A stretch of 46,454 bases of DNA from NCBI GenBank assembly GCA_027943245.1, contig JANDJZ010001763.1:1-46454 (forward strand). The letters run 5' to 3'. Positions 15,964-25,226 of the stretch are shown here, in pieces. The notes under the pieces are model-generated. The model was given only the letters and a program-made list of their open reading frames with translations. It did no database searches and was not told where the DNA came from. Both the position numbers and the translations under genes were made by a program. Every line of letters starts with the position of its first letter. Position 1 is the first letter of the stretch. Source of the stretch: Acanthamoeba sp. SK_2022b. Lineage: Eukaryota > Discosea > Longamoebia > Acanthamoebidae.

Positions 15964-17007
15964 ATGCAGGAGCCGGGCCCCACGATCTCTTCACCCGTGC
16001 GGTCTGCATATTCCAATGGCTTTGATGCACTGCGCATAGTCGCTGCATCTGCAGTCATTTACAGCCATCATTTCCATATCACGGGCACCATACCGCCATC
16101 GTGGCTGCATGCGGACATGGTGGGCGGCGTGGCAGTGATGACTTTCTTCACGATCAGCGGCTTTCTTGTCACGCTGAGTTGGCTGCGCGATCCCCGTGCC
16201 ACGGCCTTCATGGTCAAGCGTCTACTGCGTTTGTGGCCGGGCATGCTGGTGGCTGTCGTGGCTGGCGTGCTGCTGTTTGGCCCGGCTTTTACTTCATTGC
16301 CGTTAAAGGAGTTTTGGCGTCATCCGCAGACACTGGATCACTGGCGCAATCTGCTGCTGGTCAAGGACTACGCCTTCATGCCGGGCGTGTTTTCCTCCAA
16401 CCCGCTGCCAGGGTTGATGAATGGCCCGTTGTGGACCATACCCATCGAGCTGACGTGTTACGTTGTGCTCGCTGCACTAGGCCTATCGGGCATGCTGCGG
16501 TCAAGGTTTCTTGCCAGCTTGGCTGTGGCTGGATATTTGTTTTTTTTCCTGACGCAGCGAAACGCCGATGTGGCCGGAGCCATGTTCCATTGGTTCGAGT
16601 ACCCGGCCTATTTCGCCTATGGCGCGCTGATCGCGCTGTTCCAGCCAGCCTTTGCTGCCCATGGTCGGAGCTTGCTGTTGATCCTGGCACCTGTGGCTGC
16701 GTTGCTGTTCTTTGGCCTGAAGCTGGAGCACTCAGCCGGCCTGCTGCTGCTGCCGCCTCTGCTTATCCACTTGGGCTCCATGCGTTCTAGGGTGTTTTCC
16801 GGGTTGCATCGACTCGGAGATCCTTCTTATGGTGTCTACGTGCTGGGTTGTCCCATCCAGCAGGCGGTTCAGGCACTGTGCCCTCAACTGCCATTCCACT
16901 CCAGTCTGGCGCTTGCATGGCTGCTTGCGCTGGTTGCTGGCTATGCGTCCTGGCACTTGGTCGAGTCGCCGATGCTAAGGCTCAAACGCTTGGTGTACCG
17001 CACCTAG
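15964..17007 (+). CDS. Membrane acyltransferase (acyltransferase family 3, OafA-like)
   Basis: This 347-residue multi-spanning protein is of the acyltransferase-3 family. It has the hallmark start NGFDALRIVAASAVIYSHH with the conserved Arg and His pair, a TFFTISGFLVTLSW helix, and RLLRLWPGMLV. About ten hydrophobic helices are visible. Members transfer acetyl or other acyl groups onto O-antigen or exopolysaccharide in the inner membrane. ATG 15964 is used because the upstream part of the frame overlaps the methyltransferase gene. It is the first of two paralogous genes in tandem. Confidence 0.88.
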   Translation: MQEPGPTISSPVRSAYSNGFDALRIVAASAVIYSHHFHITGTIPPSWLHADMVGGVAVMTFFTISGFLVTLSWLRDPRATAFMVKRLLRLWPGMLVAVVAGVLLFGPAFTSLPLKEFWRHPQTLDHWRNLLLVKDYAFMPGVFSSNPLPGLMNGPLWTIPIELTCYVVLAALGLSGMLRSRFLASLAVAGYLFFFLTQRNADVAGAMFHWFEYPAYFAYGALIALFQPAFAAHGRSLLLILAPVAALLFFGLKLEHSAGLLLLPPLLIHLGSMRSRVFSGLHRLGDPSYGVYVLGCPIQQAVQALCPQLPFHSSLALAWLLALVAGYASWHLVESPMLRLKRLVYRT

Positions 17008-17018
17008 AAGGGAGTGCC

Positions 17019-18161
17019 ATGCGCAGTGTTGAAGAGAGGGCAAACCGCTTTGACATGCTGCGCTTGACGGCTGCGCTCGCAGTGTTTGTGGCCCACGGAG
17101 AGTTTCTTTACCGCCTGCGTCTTGCCGAGCCCTTTGCTGGCCACAGCCTGGGGTCGCTCGCGGTCTATGTATTCTTTTTCATGAGCGGCTATCTGGTGTG
17201 CCAGAGTTGGATGCGCGAGCCTGTCTGGCAGGCTTTCTGGATTAGGCGGCTGATGCGGATTTTTCCCGGCCTCATCATGGCCGTGGTTTTCTCTGTTTTC
17301 GTCATCGGCTGGGCGATGACCTCGCTTGATTCGCTGCAGTACTGGCAGTCACCGCAAACCTGGAGTCATCTGCTCAACAACATGACAGGGCAGGCCACGG
17401 TTCAGATACTGCCGGGCGTATTCGAATCCAATCCCTTTGCCTATACGGTCAACGGGTCCCTGTGGACTTTGCGGTACGAGCTGGCGATGTACCTTGTGCT
17501 GGCGACGTTGGCATGGTTGGCAAGAGGCAAGCGCTGGATCCATCCCCTGATGGCTGGCGTGCTGGCAATCCTGTGGCAGGTGGCCAGGCTCAGGGGGTGG
17601 GATCAAGGCCTGGACGCCATTCACACTCCGCTGGTCGATATGTTTCGCTGGCGGGATTTCTGCGGATTTGGTGTCCCTTTCTTTCTGGGAAGCACGATGG
17701 CTGCGTATGGAATACGCCATCGTGCATGGATGGCCGTTGCCGCGCTGATGCTGGCTGCATGTGCATTGCTTACAGCCAGCACATGGATGCGCCAGGTTGC
17801 AGTCTGGGGATTGGTGGCCTGTGCAAGTTTTTATCTTGCACATGCAGGCCACGTGGCTGCAAGCCAACGTTGGCGCGCCGATCTGTCTTACGGCGTCTAC
17901 ATCTATGCTTTCCCTGTGCAGCAGGCCATGACAGTCATTTGTCTGCGCGAGGGCTGGTCACTGGGCATTTGCATGCTGTTGTCGCTTGTCCTGACACTGG
18001 GTCTGGCCTTGATGTCATGGTTTGGCGTGGAGCGGCCCTGTATCCGGATGGCGCAGCGATGGCGCGCGTTGCCGGGGCCACGCCTAGGCCTGCAGCCAAT
18101 TCTTGACCCGTCGTTGCCAGTGCGCGGGAATGCGCCTGGCCACGCCGCGCAGGATGGGTAG
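17019..18161 (+). CDS. Membrane acyltransferase (acyltransferase family 3), second paralogue
   Basis: This 380-residue acyltransferase-3 protein has NRFDMLRLTAALAVFVAHGEF at the N-terminus, YVFFFMSGYLVCQSWMREP, and RRLMRIFPGLIMAV. It resembles the preceding gene throughout, so the two are probably an old tandem duplication with diverged specificity. A GGAG at 17011-17014 precedes ATG 17019, and the gap to the previous stop is 11 bases. Its last 78 bases overlap the 3' end of the convergent glycosyltransferase gene. The final 30 or so residues are non-conserved-looking and may be an extension. Confidence 0.86.
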   Translation: MRSVEERANRFDMLRLTAALAVFVAHGEFLYRLRLAEPFAGHSLGSLAVYVFFFMSGYLVCQSWMREPVWQAFWIRRLMRIFPGLIMAVVFSVFVIGWAMTSLDSLQYWQSPQTWSHLLNNMTGQATVQILPGVFESNPFAYTVNGSLWTLRYELAMYLVLATLAWLARGKRWIHPLMAGVLAILWQVARLRGWDQGLDAIHTPLVDMFRWRDFCGFGVPFFLGSTMAAYGIRHRAWMAVAALMLAACALLTASTWMRQVAVWGLVACASFYLAHAGHVAASQRWRADLSYGVYIYAFPVQQAMTVICLREGWSLGICMLLSLVLTLGLALMSWFGVERPCIRMAQRWRALPGPRLGLQPILDPSLPVRGNAPGHAAQDG

Positions 18162-21100
18162 CGAGCGCAGATGGGCCAGCAGGATCAGTGCTCCCGATCT
18201 TGCAGCATGGTCATGACGTTGCAGGCGGTGTACGCCCAGGAAAGCCGCATCCAGAGGCTGTAGCAAGGCCAGATCACGTGGCTGCAGTCCCTCCAGATAA
18301 GCGTCGCCATAGAAAGCCGCTCCCGGCTGGGCGGCGGCACTCCCTGTTGCGGCCGGTTGCTGCGGCAGCTGTCCTTCAATGAAGTGGCGTTCGCGTATTT
18401 GCGCGAAGAAGTCCAGCCATTGGGCGACGCTGGCGTCCCAGGGCATGACCCAGGACCAGTCGCGGCCTGCCAGCCTTTCGGGGAAGGCCCCTATGTCGGG
18501 CGCGACGATCGGCAGCCCGGCGGCCAGGCAGGCGCTCAGGGTGTAGCTGTAGGTCTCCGGCCATTGGGCGGGGAACCAGGCCAGGTCGGGCTGCAGCCAA
18601 TCCAGCAGCGCAGGCAGTTCCTCTTCCTTGTAGCCACCATGCACCGTCAGGCGTGCGCGTGGCTGGGTCTGCAGGCTGCGGTAGCCATAGCCGAGCAGAT
18701 GGAGTTCCACAGGAGTTCCGCGTTTGGCGGCTTCGATGGCCACGGCTTCAAGCACGTCGGCCCCCTTGATGGCACTCATGGCTCCCAGCACGACGATCTT
18801 GAGTGGGGCCGTGGCGGCCAATGTGCGTGCCGTTGGGGTCGGCAACTGTGCCGGCATGTCGGTGTGGGCAACGGCCTGGACGCGTGCCCCGGGCACGAAG
18901 CCGGCGATCCGGCTGGCTGTGTCCTGGCTGGGGGCCAGCACATGGCGCGCGTTGTTCAGCAGCAGCGCATTGCGGTGGCGCCACTGGGCCACGGTGCCGG
19001 CATAGGGGGCTGTGTCCGTTGGTTCGCAGCAGCCGCATTCGCCCGCGCGGGGCGGCACGATGTAGCGGTTGTCGATGCCGGTCAGCGAGATATTCTTGCA
19101 GTAGGTGTAGAAATCATGGGCCGTGAAGTCATGGGCCGTTCCCAGGCGTGCGGGCAGGTCCAGGATGGCTTCGCTGTGGCCCAGGAGATGCTGGTAGTGC
19201 ACGTGCACCACGCCCAGCTGGCGCAGGGCCTGCACCAGCTCCTCCATCTGGTCGTTGATGCGGAAGGCGAGCTCGAAGGCTTCCTTCTCTTCGGCACGGC
19301 GCAGGACCACGACTCCACCTGCGGCTGGGGACAGCATGAGGAACAGTGCCTTGCCTTGCAGGAACTGCGCCAGTTCGCGGACATGGCGCACGGTGCCGCC
19401 CGCCCGATCGTGGAGCACGGCCAGCACCACGGGCTGCTGCGCTGCCTCGGCCTGCAGGCGTGCCACATCCAGCGCCAGGCGTGCCGTGCGCGCAGGGTCG
19501 GCCTGGACGAAGGCCATGACATCGGCTTCGTAGCGCGGATGCAGCCTGCGCAGGGTTTCCATGGCGGCACGTTCACGCGGGCTCTTGCTTTCTCCGAAGC
19601 TCACGCCGCCTGTGTGCAGCACGAAGGTGTCCAGCAGATGCAGGTTGCGCCAGCCAGCGGCTGCGGCACGCTGGCAGAAGTCGTTTTCCTCGCCATAGCC
19701 CTTGCCGAAGTGCTCGGTGTCGAACAGGCCGACGGCGTTCAGGCTGTCGCGGCGGATGTACATGCAAAAGCCCACGCCGGTCGGCACGTCCACCACCTGG
19801 CCGGGGTTGGTGCGCGCGCACAGTGCGTCGATGGCGGCCGTGTCCATGCCGGGCGGCAGGTCGTTGCCCTCGCAAAAGCGCGGGTAGCTGCAGATGGTGG
19901 CGTTGTTGGAAAACGGCGTGACGGAGGCGATGCGTGCATCGCCGTAGGCAGCCTGGCGGATGCGGTCCAGCCAGTCATTGGCAACCACGGTGTCGCTGTT
20001 GAGCAGCAGCACGTCATGGGCGGTGTTCAGCGCCATGCCGCGGTTGACGGTGCCGACGAAGCCGAGGTTCTCCTCGTTCTCCAGCAAAGTGATGCGGGGC
20101 TCCTGCGCAGCCTTCTCGCGCAGCCAGGCCGTGACTTCGGGCTCCGGGCTGGCATCGTTGATGACCACGAGTTGCCAGTGCGTGCGGCAGGGGCTGGCCA
20201 GAACGGATTCGATGCAGTTGCGCGTGTCGTCCAGGCCGCGGTACACGGGCACGATCACATCGACGGGTTGCTGCGGCATCGGCTGGGGCACGGGTGTGTG
20301 GAGGACAGGGGCAGGCACGGGCGTGCGGCCCAGCAGGCGGTCAATGCGCATCTTGGCGTGGACGAGAGGGCGCGTGGCCCGGAAGACGGTGGAGTTCTCG
20401 ATATCGCGCAGGTGCTGCTCCAGGCGCGCGAAGTCCCGCTGCACGCGGGTGGCCTCTTGCTGCCAGATGGCGCGCTCCTTGCTCTGCGACTGGTGGCTGT
20501 CTTCCAGGAGGGCGTTGCGGTGCTGCAGCCTATGGATCGCAGCGCTTCGCTCTTCCAGTTGCTGGACATCCTGCGCGTGCTGCTGCTCAAGCCGCATGCG
20601 CTGTGTGTGCCACTGATCCTGCAGATCATTGGCCCGGCTGCGCTCCTGCGCGATCTGCCGTTCAAGCGGCTGCACGGCGCCCGCCAGCGCCAGATAGTCG
20701 GCCGACATGGGCCATCCCATCTCGATCTCCAGCGAGGCGCCACGCAGTGCAGCCAGGGTTTCTGCGGAAATGGGCAGTTCGAACCAGGGGTCATCGCCGG
20801 TCAGAAGCAGCATCAGCGAGAAGGCGCCTGCCGGATGAAGTCCATTCCACACGAGCTGATGATGCGGGCGTTGCCCCAGCAGGGCAGCGTCCGAATCCTC
20901 GGGCAGCCATTGCCAGACGACGGCGCCTTGCGCATCGAGCAAGGCCAGCCGGTGCAGGTGTATGAAGCCCGGCCGGTCGGCCAGGTCCAGACGCAGATGG
21001 CTCAGTGAAGTGTTGTGGTCGGGCAGCGCAAAGCGCAGTGTCTGGCGTGCCTGGCCAATGATGCCCGTGGTGGAGAGCTTGCTTTCTTCGTCATAGCGGC

Positions 21101-21875
21101 CAGCGCGTGCCATGTAGAGCTGTGCCGTGAATAGGGCATGTGCCTGTGGATAGTTCACCGGCGGCTCGATGGCCTGTGCCTGGGCCACCGGGGCGGCACT
21201 GGCGATGAACTGGTAGGCCAGTGCATCGGGCGTGGCCAGCAGGTGGCGGGCAACGGCAGGGGGCAGGCTGTCGTAGGCGACGCGGAATTCGGATTCGGGG
21301 AGCGCCCGTTCGATGGTGTCGATGTCGTCCACCTGCCAGCCTTGCTCAGCCAGAAAGCGCGACAGCGAGCGCCGCGTGAAAAAGCGCAGGTGGGTGCGGT
21401 CCAGCAGGCCTTCTTCGCGGTAGCGGAATTCGCCATGCAGCAGTTCTGCCACCAGGCCGCTGTAGCCTGCATTGGGTACGGAGATCAGCAGACGGCCTTC
21501 GGGCGTCAGCCGCTTGCGGCATGCAGCCAGGATGCGCTCGGGCTGGCGAAGGTGCTCCAGCACGTCGGCGCAGACGATGTAGTCATAGCGTGCTTCGCCG
21601 AAGAGCTGGTCCAGGTCGCAGTCTTCCAGGTCGGCCACATGGACATGGCGGTAGAAGGGCGCGGCATGGCGTGCCTCTTCCTGGCTCAGGGTGACGCCGT
21701 CGCAGACGCATTGCTTGTGCTCGGCGAGAAAGGCGCCCAGCGCGCCGCTGCCGCAACCCAGATCCAGTATGTGAGCCTGGGCCCGGACATGGCCGGCCAG
21801 CACGGACAGCGACGTGCGCTCGTTCAGATCGACGGTGCGCAGGTAGACGTGGGGATCGGGAATGGGTGTGGTCAT
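18084..21875 (-). CDS. Three-domain methyltransferase / GT2 / GT1 polysaccharide enzyme
   Basis: This is a 1263-residue multidomain protein. (1) An N-terminal class I methyltransferase has motif I ILDLGCGSGALGAFL near 36-50 and DVLEHLRQPERIL near 105. (2) A middle region includes a coiled coil (about 400-495). (3) A GT-A family 2 glycosyltransferase begins near 540 (VDVIVPVYRG, VVINDASPEP, LLLNSDT as the DxD-like site, and YGEENDFCQR). (4) A C-terminal GT-B family 1-like glycosyltransferase lies near 1020-1200 (KIVVLGAMSAIKGADVLE, ACLAAGLPIVAPDIGAFPE). Such proteins assemble and cap polysaccharide chains. The start could also be TTG 21896, preceded by GGAGAG; neither start has ideal spacing. 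Transcription opposes the neighbouring operon. Confidence 0.85.
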   Translation of the reverse strand: MTTPIPDPHVYLRTVDLNERTSLSVLAGHVRAQAHILDLGCGSGALGAFLAEHKQCVCDGVTLSQEEARHAAPFYRHVHVADLEDCDLDQLFGEARYDYIVCADVLEHLRQPERILAACRKRLTPEGRLLISVPNAGYSGLVAELLHGEFRYREEGLLDRTHLRFFTRRSLSRFLAEQGWQVDDIDTIERALPESEFRVAYDSLPPAVARHLLATPDALAYQFIASAAPVAQAQAIEPPVNYPQAHALFTAQLYMARAGRYDEESKLSTTGIIGQARQTLRFALPDHNTSLSHLRLDLADRPGFIHLHRLALLDAQGAVVWQWLPEDSDAALLGQRPHHQLVWNGLHPAGAFSLMLLLTGDDPWFELPISAETLAALRGASLEIEMGWPMSADYLALAGAVQPLERQIAQERSRANDLQDQWHTQRMRLEQQHAQDVQQLEERSAAIHRLQHRNALLEDSHQSQSKERAIWQQEATRVQRDFARLEQHLRDIENSTVFRATRPLVHAKMRIDRLLGRTPVPAPVLHTPVPQPMPQQPVDVIVPVYRGLDDTRNCIESVLASPCRTHWQLVVINDASPEPEVTAWLREKAAQEPRITLLENEENLGFVGTVNRGMALNTAHDVLLLNSDTVVANDWLDRIRQAAYGDARIASVTPFSNNATICSYPRFCEGNDLPPGMDTAAIDALCARTNPGQVVDVPTGVGFCMYIRRDSLNAVGLFDTEHFGKGYGEENDFCQRAAAAGWRNLHLLDTFVLHTGGVSFGESKSPRERAAMETLRRLHPRYEADVMAFVQADPARTARLALDVARLQAEAAQQPVVLAVLHDRAGGTVRHVRELAQFLQGKALFLMLSPAAGGVVVLRRAEEKEAFELAFRINDQMEELVQALRQLGVVHVHYQHLLGHSEAILDLPARLGTAHDFTAHDFYTYCKNISLTGIDNRYIVPPRAGECGCCEPTDTAPYAGTVAQWRHRNALLLNNARHVLAPSQDTASRIAGFVPGARVQAVAHTDMPAQLPTPTARTLAATAPLKIVVLGAMSAIKGADVLEAVAIEAAKRGTPVELHLLGYGYRSLQTQPRARLTVHGGYKEEELPALLDWLQPDLAWFPAQWPETYSYTLSACLAAGLPIVAPDIGAFPERLAGRDWSWVMPWDASVAQWLDFFAQIRERHFIEGQLPQQPAATGSAAAQPGAAFYGDAYLEGLQPRDLALLQPLDAAFLGVHRLQRHDHAARSGALILLAHLRSLPILRGVARRIPAHWQRRVKNWLQA

Positions 21876-22223
21876 AGGAAAAGGGGTGCCGGGCAATCTC
21901 TCCGCTGGGAGCAGGTGCCGCGGCCATATTCATTCACGCCAGACGGCCTTGGCCAGTCCGCAGCGGGAAGCAAGCTGCGCCCACGTCAGGGCGCAAAAAA
22001 TCCCGGAAGTCCGGGCGGCAGATTGTCGCGCATCATAATGCCGGCCACTGCAGTGACTGCATGGCATGGCCGGGTAATGACATATTGCGCGGCTGTTGCA
22101 TTTTTTTGCATTACGGCATGGCCGCTGACGCTTGACGAAGGCCGTCGGCGGAATACTCTGTGCCGCCGTTTCTGCGGCGCGTGATTCCCGTGCGGGAATT
22201 TGAAGATCTGAAGGGCGGCATTG
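21876..22223. promoter_or_regulatory. Divergent intergenic region between two glycosyltransferase genes
   Basis: This stretch without a gene holds the start regions of two divergent transcripts. On the plus strand there is a possible promoter, TTGACG (22132-22137) and TACTCT (22154-22159), with a 16-base spacer. It also holds several inverted repeats, including CCGGCCA/TGGCCGG around 22042-22077. On the minus strand, CCCGG/CCGGG (22002-22015) followed by T6 looks like a small terminator that would shield the leftward gene. No open frame with coding character was seen. Confidence 0.4.
21994..22016 (-). terminator. Small terminator-like hairpin on the minus strand
   Basis: Read on the minus strand, a 5-bp GC stem (CCCGG with CCGGG, loop ACTT) is followed by ATTTTTTG. 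It lies upstream of the minus-strand glycosyltransferase gene, so it may block read-through into it. Confidence 0.4.
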
Positions 22224-22997
22224 ATGGGTTCATCGTTGGTCGTGTCGGTGGTGAGCCACGGACATGGCGCTCATATCCAGAGGCTGCTTGAGTGCCTGGC
22301 TTCGGCGCGCGTTGCGCCGGTGTCCCGTGTGGTGTTGACGCTCAACATTCCCGAGGCGGAGCCCCAGGCGCCCGTGGCCGGCTGGCCCTTTGCTCTGGAG
22401 ATCCGGCGCAATGCGCAGCCTCTGGGGTTCGGCTGCAACCACAACCGGGCGCTGGCGAGCGCACGGGAGCCGTTTGTCTGCGTGATCAATCCCGATGTGT
22501 TCTGGAACGAGCAGGAGGAGCCGTTGCAAGACCTTCTGGCGCTGGTGGCCCGTCCGGGACTGGCCCTGGCCTATCCCCCGCAGATCGGTGAAGACGGCGC
22601 GCTGCAGGATTTCGAACGGGAGTTGCCATCGCTGTGGAATTTGCTGCGGCGCAAGCTGCGCGGGCGCGTGGAGCGGCGTGTGGAATGGGTGAATGCGGCC
22701 TGCCTGGTGCTGGGCCGGGACAGCTGGCTGCGGCTGCGTGGGTTTGACGAAGGTTTCTATATGTATTGTGAGGATGTGGATCTGTGCCTTCGCCTGCGGG
22801 TGCTGGGCGGAGAACTCAGGCGCGGCGGTTTGCCTGTGGTCCATGCGGGCCAGAGGGCGAGCCGGCGCAGCCTGCGCCATGGCGCATGGCACGTGGCCAG
22901 CCTGCTGCGGCTGTGGAGCCGCCCGGCCTACCGCAAGGCCAGGGCCCTGCCGCAGGCAGCGCTCTCGCTGCGCAGCCTGCGTGGAGAACCATCGTGA
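22224..22997 (+). CDS. Family 2 glycosyltransferase (rhamnosyltransferase-like)
   Basis: This 257-residue GT-A glycosyltransferase has VVSVVSHGHG at the N-terminus (the family-2 opening strand), NVGxGxNxNxG-like PLGFGCNHNRALA near 73, INPDVFW as the metal-binding DxD-type site near 90, and GFDEGFYMYCEDVDLCLRLR (the ED acid/base motif) near 175. The pattern is that of rhamnosyl/hexosyltransferases acting on undecaprenyl-linked glycans. ATG 22224 follows an AAGGGCGG Shine-Dalgarno-like stretch; a TTG three bases earlier is possible. It overlaps the next gene by 4 bases (GTGA). Confidence 0.88.
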   Translation: MGSSLVVSVVSHGHGAHIQRLLECLASARVAPVSRVVLTLNIPEAEPQAPVAGWPFALEIRRNAQPLGFGCNHNRALASAREPFVCVINPDVFWNEQEEPLQDLLALVARPGLALAYPPQIGEDGALQDFERELPSLWNLLRRKLRGRVERRVEWVNAACLVLGRDSWLRLRGFDEGFYMYCEDVDLCLRLRVLGGELRRGGLPVVHAGQRASRRSLRHGAWHVASLLRLWSRPAYRKARALPQAALSLRSLRGEPS

Positions 22998-24106
22998 TCT
23001 GGATGTCGGTACTGGCCTTCATGGTCTCCTTCATCGGCTGTGCGCTGCTGCTGCGCTGGGCCCGGCGGTCCGCAACGTCCTCCTACGGATACGACAAGCC
23101 GCAGCGTTTCCACATGGGCGAGGTGCCCCGGCTGGGGGGCGTGCCCATGTACCTCGGGCTGGCTGTCTCCTGGGGAGTCGGCACCTGGCTGAGCATGCGC
23201 GGAGATCCTTCGTCGCTGCGCATGCAGCTGTGGGTCGTCGTATGCCTGGCTGCCATGCTGCCGGCCGTGGTCGGCGGCGTCATCGAGGATGTCTCGCAGC
23301 GCCTGAGCGTGCGCTACCGGCTGGTGCTGACCCTGCTGAGCGCCGTGCTGGCTGTTTTGCTGTGCGGCCTCACCGTGCCTCGGCTCGGCTGGCCCTGGCT
23401 GGAACAGGCGCTGGGTCCTGCCATGCCCTGGCTGGGCATGGGCCTGGCCGTCCTGGCCCTGACGGGCCTGCCCCACGCCTTCAATATCATCGACGGATAC
23501 AACGGGCTGGCTGGCATGGTGGCCACCATCATCTGCCTGGCGCTGGCCCATGTGGCCTTGCAGGTGGGCGACCGCACGCTGGCCGCCATGCTGGTGACGC
23601 TGGCCGCCGCCACCTGCGGCTTCCTGGTCTGGAACTACCCGCGCGGCATGATGTTTGCCGGCGATGGCGGAGCCTATGTCTGGGGCCTGGCGATTGCCCT
23701 GGCCAGCATCGCCCTGGTGCAGCGCAATTCCGCAGTCTCTCCATGGTTTCCCATGCTGCTGCTGATCTATCCGGTCTGGGAGACGGTGTTTTCCATTTAC
23801 CGCAAGCTGATGCGCGGCATGTCGCCGGGCATGGCGGATGCCCTGCATTTCCACCAGCTCATCTATCGGCGCATCGTGCGCGGCGTGTTCGACGATGATC
23901 TGGCCCGGCGCATGCTTCGCCGCAATAACCGGACCTCCCCCTATCTGTGGGCCTTCACGCTGCTGACCGTGGTGCCGGCATTGCTGTTCTGGAGCAACAC
24001 GCCCGTTCTGGTGGGTTTTTGCCTGCTGTTCGTGGTCAGCTATGTGATCGCCTATCTGGCCATCGTGCGCTTCAAGCTGCCGGGCTGGATGCAGAACAAT
24101 GGATGA
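22994..24106 (+). CDS. Undecaprenyl-phosphate sugar-1-phosphate transferase (WecA/MraY family)
   Basis: This 370-residue polytopic membrane protein of glycosyltransferase family 4 would start polysaccharide assembly by moving a sugar-1-phosphate (usually GlcNAc-1-P) onto undecaprenyl phosphate. Signature segments are RLGGVPMYLGLAVSW near 47, GGVIEDVSQRLSVRYRL near 94 (Asp cluster), FNIIDGYNGLAGM near 163 and MMFAGDGGAYVWG near 218. A cytoplasmic loop around 265-300 carries several His (HFHQLIYRR). The start is GTG 22994, overlapping the previous stop by 4 bases; ATG 23003 is the alternative. It is WecA-like, but the donor sugar cannot be fixed from sequence. Confidence 0.9.
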   Translation: MIWMSVLAFMVSFIGCALLLRWARRSATSSYGYDKPQRFHMGEVPRLGGVPMYLGLAVSWGVGTWLSMRGDPSSLRMQLWVVVCLAAMLPAVVGGVIEDVSQRLSVRYRLVLTLLSAVLAVLLCGLTVPRLGWPWLEQALGPAMPWLGMGLAVLALTGLPHAFNIIDGYNGLAGMVATIICLALAHVALQVGDRTLAAMLVTLAAATCGFLVWNYPRGMMFAGDGGAYVWGLAIALASIALVQRNSAVSPWFPMLLLIYPVWETVFSIYRKLMRGMSPGMADALHFHQLIYRRIVRGVFDDDLARRMLRRNNRTSPYLWAFTLLTVVPALLFWSNTPVLVGFCLLFVVSYVIAYLAIVRFKLPGWMQNNG

Positions 24107-24215
24107 TGGCCGGGCGCCATGGGCGTTCCGTCATCCGGGCATGCAACACTGCCGCGCAGTTGCGGCACAATGCCCGCCTTGTTGTTGACTACTTCCACGC
24201 CCCAGGGCTAGCACC

Positions 24216-25106
24216 ATGAACGATATCCTCTCGATTGCCCCCCGCGACAAGGCCGAAATCCTCGCCCAGGCCCTGCCCTACATCCGCAAGTTCCACGGCA
24301 AGACCATGGTCATCAAGTACGGCGGCAACGCCATGACCGATCCGGCCCTGCAGGCCGACTTCGCGGAAGACGTGGTGCTGCTGAAGTTGGTGGGCATGAA
24401 TCCGGTGGTGGTGCATGGCGGCGGGCCGCAGATCGAGACGGCCCTGAACCGCCTGGGCAAGAAGGGCGAGTTCATCCAGGGCATGCGCGTGACCGATGCG
24501 GAGACCATGGAAGTCGTGGAATGGGTGCTGGCCGGCGAGGTGCAGCAGGACATCGTGGGCCTGATCCACCAGGCCGGTGGCAAGGCCGTGGGCCTGACAG
24601 GGCGCGATGGCGGCCTGATCCGCGCACGCAAGCTCAAGATGGTCGACAACAAGGATCCGAACATCGAGTACGACGTGGGCCAGGTGGGCGACATCGTCTC
24701 CATCGACCCCAGCGTGGTGCGTGCGCTGCAGGATGACGCCTTCATCCCCGTGATCAGCCCCATCGGCTTTGGCGAGGAAAACGAGAGCTACAACATCAAC
24801 GCCGACGTGGTCGCCAGCAAGCTGGCCACCGTGCTGCAGGCCGAAAAGCTGGTGCTGCTGACCAACACCCCCGGCGTGCTGGACAAGGCCGGCAGCCTGC
24901 TGACCGACCTCACGGCGCGCGAGATCGACGCCCTGTTCGCAGACGGCACCATCTCGGGCGGCATGCTGCCCAAGATCAGCGGCGCCCTGGATGCCGCCAA
25001 GGCCGGCGTCAACGCCGTGCACATCATCGATGGCCGCGTGCCGCATGCCATGCTGCTGGAAATCCTGACCGACCAGGCCTACGGCACCATGATCCGCAGC
25101 CATTGA
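24216..25106 (+). CDS. argB: Acetylglutamate kinase
   Basis: This is a 296-residue amino-acid kinase of arginine biosynthesis, phosphorylating N-acetyl-L-glutamate. Key motifs are [10 protein letters not shown] near 30-39 (phosphate-binding Lys and Gly-Gly), [12 protein letters not shown] near 61-72 (substrate loop), [12 protein letters not shown] near 127, [12 protein letters not shown] near 191-202 and [17 protein letters not shown] near 248 (ATP-binding Lys). Length and sequence are fully typical of ArgB. It has its own upstream region of about 110 bases and is followed by a strong terminator, so it is likely a single-gene transcript. Confidence 0.97.
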   Translation: MNDILSIAPRDKAEILAQALPYIRKFHGKTMVIKYGGNAMTDPALQADFAEDVVLLKLVGMNPVVVHGGGPQIETALNRLGKKGEFIQGMRVTDAETMEVVEWVLAGEVQQDIVGLIHQAGGKAVGLTGRDGGLIRARKLKMVDNKDPNIEYDVGQVGDIVSIDPSVVRALQDDAFIPVISPIGFGEENESYNINADVVASKLATVLQAEKLVLLTNTPGVLDKAGSLLTDLTAREIDALFADGTISGGMLPKISGALDAAKAGVNAVHIIDGRVPHAMLLEILTDQAYGTMIRSH

Positions 25107-25189
25107 GGCCCGATGGCGCGGACTTTGCGGTTCGCGTTACCATCGCGCATGGCCCGGGCGTGGTCTGACGGCCTGGGCCGGTCTGCTGC

Positions 25190-25217
25190 AAGCCGCCTTT
25201 GGGCGGCTTTTGTTTTT
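25190..25217 (+). terminator. Rho-independent terminator after argB
   Basis: AAGCCGCC (25190-25197) pairs with GGCGGCTT (25202-25209) around the loop TTTG and is followed by TTGTTTTT. It ends about 10 bases before the response regulator start codon, so argB and the two-component genes are probably separate units. Confidence 0.9.
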
Positions 25218-25226
25218 AGGTTTGAT

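Noticed and set aside
18357..21008. 883-codon open frame on the plus strand inside the large glycosyltransferase gene
   Set aside because: The minus-strand protein has three recognisable domains; the plus-strand translation has none and is a shadow frame.
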